From: Dactylosporangium siamense
GTDB lineage: Bacteria > Actinomycetota > Actinomycetes > Mycobacteriales > Micromonosporaceae
Assembly: GCF_016862795.1 (NCBI RefSeq)
Contig: NZ_BONQ01000091.1
Location: forward strand, 36,175-100,174
Direction of reading: 5' to 3'
Length of the DNA stretch: 64,000 nt
Below, piece by piece: positions 42,392 to 51,842 of the stretch (positions are counted from its first letter, which is position 1; every line of letters starts with the position of its first letter). A model generated the notes under the pieces. The model was not told the DNA's origin, did no database searches, and was given only the letters and a program-made list of their open reading frames with translations. Position numbers and translations under genes: made by a program.

Positions 42392-42745
42392 TCAGTACCC
42401 GGTGTAGGCGTAGCTGGTGGCGCAATACCAGTCGACCCAGGCGTTGCGGCACGCCTTGAACCGGAAGATGTGCTCGGGCTCGTAAGCTGAGGTCCGGCAC
42501 TGACCGTTGCCGGCGTCGTTCTCGACGGACCGTTCGAGGTAGCCGCGCACGCCGTAGATGGCCCGGACCTTCTTGCTGTCGGGGGCGACATCGCAGACGG
42601 TGACCGTCCGCGAGGCGTCCAGGTCATAGGCGTAGGACCCCGCGATGCTGGACGAGGCCGCTTCCGCGCTCGTCGGTGCCGCCAGCACCGACGCACCGGC
42701 GAACACTACGGCGGCGAGCCGCATTCTCCGTGCATGTCGAACCAC
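42392..42745 (-). CDS. Small secreted four-cysteine protein
   Basis: About 117 residues from the GTG 42743-42745, which has AAGGAGG 5 bases upstream. A signal peptide (RRMRLAAVVFAGASVLAAPTSAEA, cleavage after AEA) is followed by roughly 85 residues with four cysteines (VTVCDVAP, GNGQCRTS, FKACRNA, DWYCATS) likely to form two disulfides. It resembles small secreted actinobacterial hypothetical proteins. Function unknown. The adjacent permease suggests a role in secretion or envelope sensing. Confidence 0.75.
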   Translation of the reverse strand: MVRHARRMRLAAVVFAGASVLAAPTSAEAASSSIAGSYAYDLDASRTVTVCDVAPDSKKVRAIYGVRGYLERSVENDAGNGQCRTSAYEPEHIFRFKACRNAWVDWYCATSYAYTGY

Positions 42746-42871
42746 GCATGCCTCCTTCATAGGAAAACCTCAATGGGCATGTTGATGGTCGTCGTCGGCG
42801 CTTGCCATTTCCGTTCGGTACGCTGCCCGTACGCAACCCGTACCGCGGGGCCGGTGGTACGCGACGGACGG

Positions 42872-43047
42872 CAGGGTCCGAGCGGCGTCAGCCCACCGTC
42901 GAGTCCGACCCGTCGACCACCCCCGCCAGATCGCCGCCGAGCGGGCGGTCGTTGACGCAGCGCAGCACCGACGGGTCGAGCAGCAGGTCCGGGTCGAAGC
43001 GGGCGGCGGTGCTGAGCGTGATCGCCACCGACTCCCCCGGCAGCACG
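42872..43047 (-). repeat. Direct repeat copy 2: 3' end of the intact GH2 gene
   Basis: This segment is the 3' end of the functional GH2 gene and its immediate flank, present again at 36661-36836 with about 98 percent identity. The two copies flank a segment of about 6.0 kb and could recombine to delete it. Confidence 0.92.
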
Positions 43048-45386
43048 GTGAGCAGCGCGTCGTCCACGGTCGCCGTCGGGTCCACCCGGTCGGCGAGCAG
43101 AGTGAGGTCGCGCAGCAGGGTCTGCGCGGCGACGGTGACCCGGTAGCCGCCCGGGACGGCCTCGGCCGTCGCCGTGAACCGGGCCCGCGGATAACGCAGC
43201 TCCCGGTCGCGGGCGAAGAACCACAGCGCCCGGGTGGCGTCCGGCGCCGAGGCCACCAGCAGCTCGGCCGAAGGCGCCGCCGGCTCGCTCAACGACGCGT
43301 CGAGCGGCCGGACCGCGGCGCCGCGCGGCGCGACGACGACGGTGACCGTCCGCTCGGCGAGGACCGCGCCGTCGTCGAGGCGGCGGCGGGTGAGCCGCAC
43401 CGTCGCGGACCACGGCGTGGCGGTGTCGTTGACGGCGACCAGCGCCGGACGACCGTCCCGGGGCTGCAGCGTGACGAGCCGCGGCGCGTACGCCCGCCGC
43501 AGCGCGTACCAGGCGGGTTTGCGCCGCTCCTGCGAGTCGACCACGGACCACGAGATCGCCGGCCAGCAGTCGTTCAGCTGCCACAGCACCGTCCCCTGGC
43601 ACCGCGGCCGGTGCGAGCGGAAGTGGGTGATCCCCAGCTCGATCGCCCGGGCCTGGTTGACCGAGGCCAGGAAGTGCCAGTCGTCGAAGCCGTCGGGGAC
43701 GCCGAAGTGGTGGGCGAGTGAACGGTCGAGCTTCGCCATCCCGTGCTCCGCCTTCTGGTGCGCCACCAGTGCGGGGCTGTGCGGGTGCAGCGGCTCGCCG
43801 GGCAGCGCGTCGCGGAGGGTGGCGTAGGTGGCCGGTCCCTGGAAGCCGAACTCCCCGACGAGGCGCGGCACGGAGTCGCGGTAGTGCTCGTAGTCCAGCT
43901 CGTTCCAGACCGCCCAGAGGTGCGTCGTGCCGTGGTCGGGGTCGTTGGGGTGCTGCCCGGCCCCCGAATACGGGCTGCCCGGCCAGTAGGGGCGGGTCGG
44001 GTCGAGCTCGGCCACGATCCGGGGCAGCAGGTCGAGGTAGTAGCCGAGCCCCCAGCTGCGGCCGCGGGTGCCCGGCTCCCAGCCCCAGTCGCGCTGCGCC
44101 CAGATGTTCTCGTTGCAGCCGATCCAGAGCACCAGGCTCGGATAGGGCATGAGCCGGGTCACCGCCTCGGTGGCCTCGGCGGCCACCTCGCCGGCCAGTT
44201 CCGGCTCCTCCGGATACGCCGCGCAGGCGAAGAGGAAGTCCTGCCAGACGAGCAGCCCCAGCTCGTCGCAGAGGTCGTAGAGGTCGTCGCCGCCGAAGAC
44301 CCCGCCGCCCCAGACCCGGATGAGGTTGGCGCCGGCGTCACGGGCCTGGGTGAGCCGCCGGCGCAGCCGGTCCCGGTCGACCCGGTGCGGGAACGGGTCG
44401 TCGGGGATCCAGTTCACGCCCCGCACGAGGACCGGCGTGTCGTTGACGACCAGCGAGAACCGGCTGCCGCCGGCGTCGGTGCCGGTGTCCAGCCGCACGG
44501 CGCGGAAGCCCACCGACCGCCGCCATGTGTCCAGGACCGTGTCGCCGTCGAGCAGCCGCACGGTGAGCTCGTAGCGGTCCTGCCCGCCGAGGTCGTGCGG
44601 CCACCAGCGGCGCACGTCCGGCACCGTGCAGTCCAGCCGGGCCCGGTCGGCGCCGGCCGGCACCTCGGTCGTGACGTGCCGGCCGGCGATCTCGGCGACC
44701 AGCCGCAGGGGCGCGTCGCCGGCCCGGTCCAGCTCGACGTCGATCCGTACCTCGCCGGTGCGACCCTCGACGGTGAGCTGGGGCCGGACCGCGGCGAGCC
44801 GGGCCACCGACCACCGGTGCAGCCCGATCGGGCGCCAGCTGCCGGCGGTCGTCAGATCCGGGCCCCAGTCCCAGCCGAAGTTGCAGGCCATCTTGCGGAT
44901 GAAGTTGTACGGGTGGGTGTAGCTGCACGGCAGATCGCCGAGCTGCTCCCGCAGCCGCTGCGCCTCCTCGTCGGCGGGCAGGAAGTCGATGGTGAGGGTG
45001 TGGTCGCCGGGCGCCAGGCCGGTCACGTCGAAGCGGTGGGTGCGGTGCATGTTCCGGGTGTGCCCGAGGACCCGCCCGTCGACCGCGACCACCGCCACGG
45101 TGTCAAGACCGTGGCAGACCAGCTCCAACCGCTCGCCCGGCGGCGCCGCCTCGACCGGGAACGATCCCTCGTATCGCCAGGCGCAGCGGCCGATCCAGCC
45201 CAGCGTCGCCTCTACCCGACCCTCGCACGGCTCGTCGATGAGGCCGGCCGCGAGCAGGTCCGTGTGGACGGTGCCGGGGACCGTCGCGGGAACCGGCAGC
45301 GCCGCCGCGATCGCCGCCGGGGTGTCCGGCGCCGCCCGCAGCAGCGACAGCCGCCATCCGTCGTGAGGCAGGTGCAGCTCTGGCAT
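42888..45386 (-). CDS. GH2 beta-mannosidase
   Basis: 832 residues, no signal peptide. The N-terminal jelly roll has LGWIGRCAWRYEGSF and HTRNMHRTHRFDVTG; the catalytic TIM barrel has NLIRVWGGGVFGGDDLYDLCDELGLLVWQDF, acid/base E426 in GCNEN and nucleophile E512 in GEFGFQG, the beta-mannosidase pattern of GH2 rather than that of LacZ. It releases mannose from beta-manno-oligosaccharides in the cytoplasm. The gene is read after the CE4 gene in reverse order of the window but separated from it by a hairpin, and its 3' end is duplicated at 36661. Confidence 0.93.
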   Translation of the reverse strand: MPELHLPHDGWRLSLLRAAPDTPAAIAAALPVPATVPGTVHTDLLAAGLIDEPCEGRVEATLGWIGRCAWRYEGSFPVEAAPPGERLELVCHGLDTVAVVAVDGRVLGHTRNMHRTHRFDVTGLAPGDHTLTIDFLPADEEAQRLREQLGDLPCSYTHPYNFIRKMACNFGWDWGPDLTTAGSWRPIGLHRWSVARLAAVRPQLTVEGRTGEVRIDVELDRAGDAPLRLVAEIAGRHVTTEVPAGADRARLDCTVPDVRRWWPHDLGGQDRYELTVRLLDGDTVLDTWRRSVGFRAVRLDTGTDAGGSRFSLVVNDTPVLVRGVNWIPDDPFPHRVDRDRLRRRLTQARDAGANLIRVWGGGVFGGDDLYDLCDELGLLVWQDFLFACAAYPEEPELAGEVAAEATEAVTRLMPYPSLVLWIGCNENIWAQRDWGWEPGTRGRSWGLGYYLDLLPRIVAELDPTRPYWPGSPYSGAGQHPNDPDHGTTHLWAVWNELDYEHYRDSVPRLVGEFGFQGPATYATLRDALPGEPLHPHSPALVAHQKAEHGMAKLDRSLAHHFGVPDGFDDWHFLASVNQARAIELGITHFRSHRPRCQGTVLWQLNDCWPAISWSVVDSQERRKPAWYALRRAYAPRLVTLQPRDGRPALVAVNDTATPWSATVRLTRRRLDDGAVLAERTVTVVVAPRGAAVRPLDASLSEPAAPSAELLVASAPDATRALWFFARDRELRYPRARFTATAEAVPGGYRVTVAAQTLLRDLTLLADRVDPTATVDDALLTVLPGESVAITLSTAARFDPDLLLDPSVLRCVNDRPLGGDLAGVVDGSDSTVG

Positions 45387-45428
45387 GTGTGCTCGGCTCT
45401 CTGTGCGAAGGGGTGGTCAGCAATGAAC

Positions 45429-45466
45429 CCGCGGCCGTGCCCCCGGGAACAGGGGCGCGGCCGCGG
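45429..45466 (-). terminator. Hairpin terminator after the CE4 gene
   Basis: CCGCGGCCGTGCCCC pairs with GGGGCGCGGCCGCGG (one mismatch) across an 8-base loop, 14 bases past the CE4 stop. Very stable. Confidence 0.75.
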
Positions 45467-45480
45467 GGTGGGACGGTGCG

Positions 45481-46665
45481 TCAGCCGATGTGCAGTTCCG
45501 GCCGGCTGTCGCCGGCGTCCCGGGAGTGGAAGCTCGTCCACGTCCCGGAGCTGCTGGTCACCGCGATGGTGACCGTCGCGTCACCGGCCCGCTCCGCGCG
45601 GACCAGGTCGGTGACGTCGAGCTCGACCCAGCCGGCGCTGGCCGCGGCGGCGGTCTGCGCGACGACCGCGCCGGCGGCGGGCAGCGACCCGGGCGCGGTC
45701 GACTCCGACCAGCCGTCGTCGTCCACCCGGTGTGCGCTCACCGTCACCGGCCCGGCCTCGGTGTTGGCCCGGTACAGGCGCAGCCGGGCCGAGCCGATGT
45801 CGCCGGCGACGCCGGTGAGGTCGAACTTGAAGTACGCCGTCTGCCAGATGCTGGTGTTGATCCAGGCGTCGGCGCCGCCGGTGCCGGCGTAGTTGTCCCG
45901 GTCGGCGACGGGGTGCAGGGTGGCGGCGGCCGGCGGGGTCGACGTCCACGGCTGCACGGTGACCCAGCTGGCGGACAGCGGCGACTGGGTGGCGGCCGGG
46001 ATCAGCCGCCCGGGCTCGAGGCCCTTGGCCCGCAGCCCGTCGATGATGCAGCCCACCGCGTCGACGGTGGCGGCGGAGAAGTCGTGCTGCAGCACGATCG
46101 ACTGGTCCCGCGCGTGGCTGACCACGAAGTCGCAGATGTATGCCGGGTCCTGATTCTGCTCCTCCCAGTCGCCGGGCACGTTGTCGAAGACGACCTGGCT
46201 CATGCCCAGGCTGTCGCCGATGGCCCGCAGCCGGTCGTCGACCTCCCCGAACGGGGGCCGCCAGAGCCGCGGCCGGGGGACCCCGGCCGCGACCAGCGCG
46301 TCGGTCGTGCGCTGCAGCTCCGAGCGGACCTGCTCGTCGGTCAGCCCGCTGAGCGCGGGGTGGGTGAACGAGTGGTTGCCGATGTCGTGCCCGGCGTCGG
46401 ACTCCTGCCGGGCCAGGGCGGGATCGGTGGTGGTGTTGTCCCCGCGCAGAAAGAAGGTCGCCCGGACCCCCTTCTGGGCGAGGATCTGCAGCAGCCGGCG
46501 GCTGTTGTCACCGGCGGGCCCGTCGTCGAAGGTCAGCGCGACGTAGCCGGTGGCAGCGGCCGCGCGGGTCACCGGGGCGGCGGCCGCCGCGGGCTGGGCC
46601 GGACCGATGAGCCCGGTCGCGGCCAGCGCGCAGACACCGCCGGCGGCGGCGAGGGTGCGCATCAT
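45481..46665 (-). CDS. Secreted CE4 polysaccharide deacetylase with C-terminal DNRLRE-type domain
   Basis: 394 residues. A signal peptide (residues 1-30, cleavage near QPAAAAA) precedes a NodB domain (40-225): TFDDGP with D47/D48, and the HxxxH zinc motif H98/H102 in GNHSFTH, then RPPFG and QHDF. Residues 245-394 are a beta-sandwich domain of the DNRLRE/CBM96 type (ADAWINTSIWQTAYFKFDLTG, GSARLRLYRANTE, VELDVTDLV). It removes acetyl groups from xylan, chitin or peptidoglycan outside the cell. Beside GH10, xylan is the likely target. It is 12 bases from the GH10 stop. Confidence 0.92.
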   Translation of the reverse strand: MMRTLAAAGGVCALAATGLIGPAQPAAAAAPVTRAAAATGYVALTFDDGPAGDNSRRLLQILAQKGVRATFFLRGDNTTTDPALARQESDAGHDIGNHSFTHPALSGLTDEQVRSELQRTTDALVAAGVPRPRLWRPPFGEVDDRLRAIGDSLGMSQVVFDNVPGDWEEQNQDPAYICDFVVSHARDQSIVLQHDFSAATVDAVGCIIDGLRAKGLEPGRLIPAATQSPLSASWVTVQPWTSTPPAAATLHPVADRDNYAGTGGADAWINTSIWQTAYFKFDLTGVAGDIGSARLRLYRANTEAGPVTVSAHRVDDDGWSESTAPGSLPAAGAVVAQTAAAASAGWVELDVTDLVRAERAGDATVTIAVTSSSGTWTSFHSRDAGDSRPELHIG

Positions 46666-46677
46666 GGGGTTCTCCTC

Positions 46678-49650
46678 TCAACTCGCCTTGATCTGCAGCA
46701 GCCGCACGTCGTCGAGGTAGACGGTGGGCTGCGCTCCGGCGGCGCCGGAGACGTCCTGGACGAAGACCATGCCGATCCGCGCCGGTGCGCCGAGGTCGCT
46801 CATGGAGATGAGCACCCGGTGCCACTGGCCGTCCGGCTGGATGGTCAGGTAGACCGGGGTGGTGCCCGGTGCGCCGTCACCGCCGTCGGAGGTGATGACC
46901 TGGAAGGTCCGCGGCGCGCTGGACGCGCCCGGGTGCAGCCACAGCTCGACGGCGCTGGCCGCGGTGGTCTGCGCCGGTGCGCCCGGGTTGCTCCATCCGA
47001 CGAGGCCGTACGCCCCGGTGATGGTCGCCGCGAGCGACGCCGAGCCGCCGTGCACCGGGTCGGTGCCGGCCGCGGTGGTGGCCTGGTAGGTGAACTGGCT
47101 CCAGCCCGGGGCGGCGTCGTCGAGGAAGATCGGCACGGCCGGGACGACCGGGCAGCGCGGCGACGCCGCGTCGACGGTGGCCCGCGCGGGCGTCCCGCCG
47201 GCGGCGCCCAGCGTCCAGGTCAGCGGCGTGCCGTCGAACTCGACGAGGACCGCGTCGTCGTGCCGGCCCCGGGCGAAGAGCCGGGGCTGGCCCCGGTCGG
47301 CCGTCCCGGGACTGAAGGCGTTGGCCGGCAGTTCCACCCGGCCGTCGTTCGGGTTGTCGTAGCCGAAGTGCGCGGTGTACCGGCCGGCGCCGTCGTCGCT
47401 GACGCAGCCCGCCAGCGGGGTCACGGGCAGGCTCGTGGTCGCCATCCGCACGGTCAGCGCCACCGGCCCGATCGCCGACAGGTCCAGGTAGTTGTACTCG
47501 TAGCCGTACGCGGTGAGCTGACCGTCGCGCAGCCCTCCGGTGTCGTCGTCATCCACGGCGAGGTCGACCCCGATCCGGGCGCCCCGCTCGCCCGGGGTGA
47601 TGCCCAGCGTCCGCCACGGGACCGCCAGCTCCACGGCGTAGCCACCCCGGGCCGTGGCCCAGGCGTACCGCACGCCGTCGGTCTTGCCGTTCTGCTCGTG
47701 GACGGCGTCGTCGTTCCAGCGCAGGAAGAAATGGCGGTCCGAGGCGGTGTCGTACTGCTTGGGCAGGGTGCCGGAGCCGTTGAGGAAGACCTCGACGGTG
47801 TCGTCCTGCCACGGGTCGATCGAGTCGCGGCGCAGCGTGCGGTCGGTAACCTGGACGGCGACGTAGATGTTGTCGGTGTCCCAGGTGACGGCGCCGCGCG
47901 CGGTGTCGTCGGTGTGGCCGAAGGTGGGCTTGGCCGGGACGATGGGCAGCTGCCGCCAGTCGGGCTCGTCGAGCCGCCCGTCGACGGTGACGGCGGCGCG
48001 GGTCTCGGCGGCGGTGAGCGTGGGGTGCTGTGGCAGCGCCGGCACGGCATCCCGGGGTGCTGCGCCGGGCCCGTCGCCCTCACTGTTGTAGGCCAGCACG
48101 GAGACGTAGGTCCGGACGCCGTCGGTGAGCCCGCCGAGCCGGTGCGTCGTGACCGGCCCGACGTCGATGCGCCCGTCGGTGACCGCCGGGGTGCTGCCGT
48201 AGCGCAGCACGTAGCCGGTCGCTCCGGGCACCGGGGTCCAGGACACGGCGAGGGTGTTGTGGTCCGGCCGCAGCGGGCGCAGCATCGGGGCCCGCGGGGC
48301 GCCGGCCATCGGGACCGCTGACACCGGCGCGGAGCCGGGGCCGGAGCCGGCGGACGTCCGGGCGAGCACCACGAACCGGTACGGCCGCCCGTTCGTCAGC
48401 CCGGCGATGCGGACCTGGGTGGCTCCGGTGACCGGGACGACCTGCTCGTCGCGGCCGGTGCCGTAGCGCACCTCGTAGCGGACGCCGGCCTCGGCGACGC
48501 CGGCCCAGCTGACCCGCACCGCCCGGTCGGCGGTGTCGACGGCGACCGCCCGGGGTGCGGCGGGCCGGCCGGCGGCGCGGGCGTTCAACGCGTCGAGCAG
48601 CGCGGTGAACGCCGGCTTGGCCCGGTAGTCGCGGTCGAAGGGCAGCGCGTCGCCGTAGCCGGGACTGGAGCCGGGGATCCAGGAGTACTTGTCGGTGAAG
48701 CCCCACGTGACGAACGCCGTGCAGGCCGGCTGGGCGAGGCAGAACCGGATGGCGTCGCGGTAGACGTCGGCCTGGGCGGCGAGCTTCGCCGGCGTGCCCG
48801 GCTGGTCGACGGCGACGTCGGCCTCGGTGAGGGCGATCCGCAGGCCGAGGGCCGCGAGCCGGTTGCCGTTGCGGTAGACGTCGTCGTCGACCCGCCGGTC
48901 GAGCCGGGAGTGCCACTGGATGCCGACCCCGCCGACCGGCACGCCCCGGGCCTTGAGGCCGCGCAGGAGGTCGTAGACGGCGTTGGACTTGGCGCCGAGG
49001 TCACCGGTCTCGTAGTCGTTGTAGTAGAGCACCGCGGCCGGGTCGGCCTCGTGTGCCCAGCGGAACGCCTTGTCGATGTAGTCCGGCCCGATCACGCGGG
49101 TCCACCAGGACTGGCGCAGGCCGCCCAGCTCGCCGTCGTTGATCGCCTCGTTGACCACGTCCCAGGCCTGGACCCGGCCCTTGAAGTGCCCGACCACCGT
49201 CGTGATGTGCTCCCGCACCACCCGCTCGGCCTCGGCCGGGTCGGTGATGGCGGTGACCCAGGCGGGCAGCTGCGAATACCAGGCGAGGGTGTGGCCGCGG
49301 ACCTGCTGGCCGTTGCGCTCGGCGAGCTCCACCAGGCGGTCGGCGGCGGTGAAGTCGAACCGGTCGCGCTCGGGGTGGATCGAGTCCCACTTCATCGCGT
49401 TCTCGGCGACGACGAGGTTGTACTGGGCGCCGAGCGTGTCGTAGTAGGGCTGCTCCACGGTCCCGGTCAGCGCGTCGGTGCTGACGGCCGCGCCGACCTG
49501 GATGCCCCGTGCGGCGGCCGCCGCACGCAGCGAGGTGGCCGGCGCCGCGCCGGCCGGGGTGGTCGGGGCGATCGCGCCGACCAGGACGAGCAGCAGGGCG
49601 CCGGCGTGCGCCGTCCAGCGGCACCGTCCCGTGCTCCGGTCAGGGTTCAC
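46678..49650 (-). CDS. Secreted multidomain GH10 endo-xylanase (GH10-FN3-FN3-CBM9-CBM)
   Basis: 990 residues, GTG start at 49650 with AGGA upstream. A signal peptide (ALLLVLVGAIAPTTPAGAA), the GH10 catalytic domain (about 45-360) with acid/base E168 in VVNEAIND and nucleophile E276 in ALTEADV, two fibronectin type III domains (364-450, 455-540), a CBM9-like domain (about 555-740, VTVDGRLDEPDWRQLP ... DDTVEVFLNGSG) and a further beta-sandwich at about 845-990 (QFTYQATTAAGTDP). It cuts the xylan main chain outside the cell. The gene is followed in the same direction by the CE4 deacetylase gene. Confidence 0.95.
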   Translation of the reverse strand: MNPDRSTGRCRWTAHAGALLLVLVGAIAPTTPAGAAPATSLRAAAAARGIQVGAAVSTDALTGTVEQPYYDTLGAQYNLVVAENAMKWDSIHPERDRFDFTAADRLVELAERNGQQVRGHTLAWYSQLPAWVTAITDPAEAERVVREHITTVVGHFKGRVQAWDVVNEAINDGELGGLRQSWWTRVIGPDYIDKAFRWAHEADPAAVLYYNDYETGDLGAKSNAVYDLLRGLKARGVPVGGVGIQWHSRLDRRVDDDVYRNGNRLAALGLRIALTEADVAVDQPGTPAKLAAQADVYRDAIRFCLAQPACTAFVTWGFTDKYSWIPGSSPGYGDALPFDRDYRAKPAFTALLDALNARAAGRPAAPRAVAVDTADRAVRVSWAGVAEAGVRYEVRYGTGRDEQVVPVTGATQVRIAGLTNGRPYRFVVLARTSAGSGPGSAPVSAVPMAGAPRAPMLRPLRPDHNTLAVSWTPVPGATGYVLRYGSTPAVTDGRIDVGPVTTHRLGGLTDGVRTYVSVLAYNSEGDGPGAAPRDAVPALPQHPTLTAAETRAAVTVDGRLDEPDWRQLPIVPAKPTFGHTDDTARGAVTWDTDNIYVAVQVTDRTLRRDSIDPWQDDTVEVFLNGSGTLPKQYDTASDRHFFLRWNDDAVHEQNGKTDGVRYAWATARGGYAVELAVPWRTLGITPGERGARIGVDLAVDDDDTGGLRDGQLTAYGYEYNYLDLSAIGPVALTVRMATTSLPVTPLAGCVSDDGAGRYTAHFGYDNPNDGRVELPANAFSPGTADRGQPRLFARGRHDDAVLVEFDGTPLTWTLGAAGGTPARATVDAASPRCPVVPAVPIFLDDAAPGWSQFTYQATTAAGTDPVHGGSASLAATITGAYGLVGWSNPGAPAQTTAASAVELWLHPGASSAPRTFQVITSDGGDGAPGTTPVYLTIQPDGQWHRVLISMSDLGAPARIGMVFVQDVSGAAGAQPTVYLDDVRLLQIKAS

Positions 49651-49670
49651 TCTGCGTCCTATCTGTTGGC

Positions 49671-49702
49671 GCGGCCCGGCCGGCGGGTGCCGGCCGGGCC
49701 GC
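49671..49702 (-). terminator. Perfect 14-bp hairpin terminator after the beta-helix gene
   Basis: GCGGCCCGGCCGGC and its reverse complement flank a 4-base loop (GGGT), 11 bases beyond the beta-helix protein stop. Confidence 0.75.
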
Positions 49703-49713
49703 TGTCGGGAAGG

Positions 49714-51498
49714 TCAGGAGGTCAGGCTGATCGCGTCGAGGTAGAGGTCGGTGCCGCTGCCGCCGGCCTGGAACTTCACGTAGGCGTTGCCGGAGGCGGT
49801 GGGGGTGAACTGGAACGTGTAGGTCTGCCCCGACGTGCCGAGGCTGGCGGTGCCGCTCAGGTACGCGGTGTAGGGCGCGCCTTCCTGCTGCACGAGGACG
49901 CCCACCGACCGGGCGGCGTCGGCGCGGCCCCGGAAGCTCAGCGTGTACTGCGTGCCGGCGGTGACCGGCAGGGTCTGGCCGACCTGCGCCTGCCAGTCGT
50001 AGCTCGCCCCGTTGGACAGGTCGAGCTTCAGCGCGTTGGCGCCGCTGAGCCCGGCCGCGCTGACGCCGATGGTGCCGGCGGCCGCCGTGTCGAACCACGT
50101 CCACCAGCCGGTGGTGCCGTTGTCGAACTCGCCGTTGCTGATCAGGTTGCCGCTGCCGCCCGGGTCGACGCCGGTGCCGGACCGCTCGAACGCGCCCCGG
50201 TCGTAGCCGCCGCCCTGCGGACGGGCGACGCTGCCGAAGAGGTTGGCCACCCCGCCCCGGCCGAGGATGTATCCGAAGTCCGGCGCCCAGCGGTACCAGG
50301 AGATCGGCTGGTCGCTCGTCGTCTGGGTCAACGCCTGCTGGTCGAAGACGAGCGCGCTGCCGGGCGCGTTCGACGACGTGCCGGTGTCGACGCTCGGCGA
50401 CGTGCCCTGCAGCTGGAAGTTGGCGTCGTTCGCGTCGGCGAACGCCGGGTCCTGGTAGCCGTCCTGCCCGGCGATGGTGTTGTTGCTGACGGTGGAGTTG
50501 CTGAAGCCGCCGTCGGTGCGCAGCCCACTGCCGAAGGACTGGTAGACCACGTTGTTGGAGACGACCTCGTTGTTCATCGCCTCGCTGCCCCAGAAGCCCA
50601 GCCCGGTGCCGCCGTTGATGTAGGTCGGTTCCTTGCCGTTCTCATACGTGGTGTTGTTGACGATCCGGCTGTTGCCGCTGTGGGTCAGCTGGATGCCGGA
50701 GCCACCGTTCTCGAAGGCGACGTTGTTCTGGATCGTCACCCCGCCGTTGCCGTAGGTCAGGTCGAGGATGATCCCGTTGCCGTCGGTGTGGTACGACGAG
50801 ACGTCGACGTTGTGGTAGGTGACGTTGCCGTCGACGCGGTTGTTGGTGCCGTACATGGCGTAGAGGTTGATGCCGCTGGACCACGAGCCGGTGCCGGCGT
50901 CCCAGCCCGTCCGCCCGATCAGGTTGTGCTCGACGGTGACGTCGCCGGCCTGCATGAACGTGATGCCGTTCTGCCCGGTCCGGTCGATGACGTTGTTGCG
51001 CACGATGACGTGGGAGACGCTCTGGTCGGTGGAGCCGTCCGCCGAGCAGCAGCCGATGTTGATGCCGCTGCGCCAGTAGTTGCGGATGACGAAACCGTCG
51101 ATGACGACGTAGCTGCCCTTGCCGACGCCCTGGTTGCCCTCGCCGTAGTAGAAGGCCACCCCGGCGGAGCCGCCCCCGTCGAGCACCGGCGTCTCGCCGG
51201 GGTAGTTGCGGATGGTGATCCAGCCGTTGGCGTTGCCCGAGGCGGAGAGGTAGGTCTCCCCGATCGAGTACGTGCCGCCCCGGACGTAGACCGTGTCGCC
51301 CGGCTGGGCGAGGGCCATGAACTGGTTGATGGTGGCGAACGGCTGGGACTCCGTGCCGGGGTTGGACGTGGTGCCGTTGGTGGCCACGTAGTAGGTCGTG
51401 GCCGCGTGCGCCACTCCAGGGGTGATGGCGGTGGCCATGGCGGCGGCCACCAGTGACGCGAGTGTCAGGCCGATGATGCTCGATCTGCGGTGTCGCAC
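49714..51498 (-). CDS. Secreted right-handed beta-helix polysaccharide-active protein with C-terminal CBM
   Basis: 594 residues. A signal peptide (residues 1-33, cleavage AHA-A) is followed by a right-handed parallel beta-helix (about 34-430) starting TYYVATNGTTSNPGTESQPFATINQFMALAQPGDTVYVRGGTYS, the PL9/DUF1565-like opening, with many rungs (NNVI, NNTI, GSGI) and a CC pair. The C-terminal 150 residues form a CBM4/9-like jelly roll (NLISNGEFDNGTTGWWTWFDT). Likely a pectate lyase or another polysaccharide depolymerase outside the cell; the family inside the beta-helix clan is not certain. Confidence 0.85.
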   Translation of the reverse strand: MRHRRSSIIGLTLASLVAAAMATAITPGVAHAATTYYVATNGTTSNPGTESQPFATINQFMALAQPGDTVYVRGGTYSIGETYLSASGNANGWITIRNYPGETPVLDGGGSAGVAFYYGEGNQGVGKGSYVVIDGFVIRNYWRSGINIGCCSADGSTDQSVSHVIVRNNVIDRTGQNGITFMQAGDVTVEHNLIGRTGWDAGTGSWSSGINLYAMYGTNNRVDGNVTYHNVDVSSYHTDGNGIILDLTYGNGGVTIQNNVAFENGGSGIQLTHSGNSRIVNNTTYENGKEPTYINGGTGLGFWGSEAMNNEVVSNNVVYQSFGSGLRTDGGFSNSTVSNNTIAGQDGYQDPAFADANDANFQLQGTSPSVDTGTSSNAPGSALVFDQQALTQTTSDQPISWYRWAPDFGYILGRGGVANLFGSVARPQGGGYDRGAFERSGTGVDPGGSGNLISNGEFDNGTTGWWTWFDTAAAGTIGVSAAGLSGANALKLDLSNGASYDWQAQVGQTLPVTAGTQYTLSFRGRADAARSVGVLVQQEGAPYTAYLSGTASLGTSGQTYTFQFTPTASGNAYVKFQAGGSGTDLYLDAISLTS

Positions 51499-51842
51499 AC
51501 TTCCTCCTGATGCTCCTGCTGGGGTGCGATGGGGTGTGGGTGGGGTGTGGACGCGAATGCTAGATCGATCGATGTCGAGATCACACCGTTCACTGACCGG
51601 TAAAGCCGCCGCAACAATGCCGTGCGCGACCCGCTCCCGGGCTCATGAAGAGGCGCATTCGGGCAGCTCACGAGGGGTTCGGTCGGATGCACGGCGAGCG
51701 GCCGGACGGGCTCCGGGGCAGCTATGAAAGAACTGAACGGGAGCACCTATCGCCCTGATTCAGCCGGGTTTGGGCGGCGGCCGCTCACTGAAAGTTCAAT
51801 TGCGTCTTCCGGGTCCGGGCGCTGCGCGGCCTAGGCTGCGGC
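51499..51842. promoter_or_regulatory. Divergent promoter region between beta-helix and CE7 genes
   Basis: No gene is seen. It has a G/T-rich imperfect direct repeat near 51525-51560 (GGGGTGTGGG units) and, at 51789-51798, TGAAAGTTCA, a one-base variant of the TGAACGTTCA palindrome, 44 bases before the CE7 start. Confidence 0.45.

Noticed and set aside
45490..51456. Two open frames of more than 800 codons on the plus strand across the CE4, GH10 and beta-helix genes
   Set aside because: Low-complexity translation, no domain pattern, and the minus strand has signal peptides and catalytic residues in the right order.
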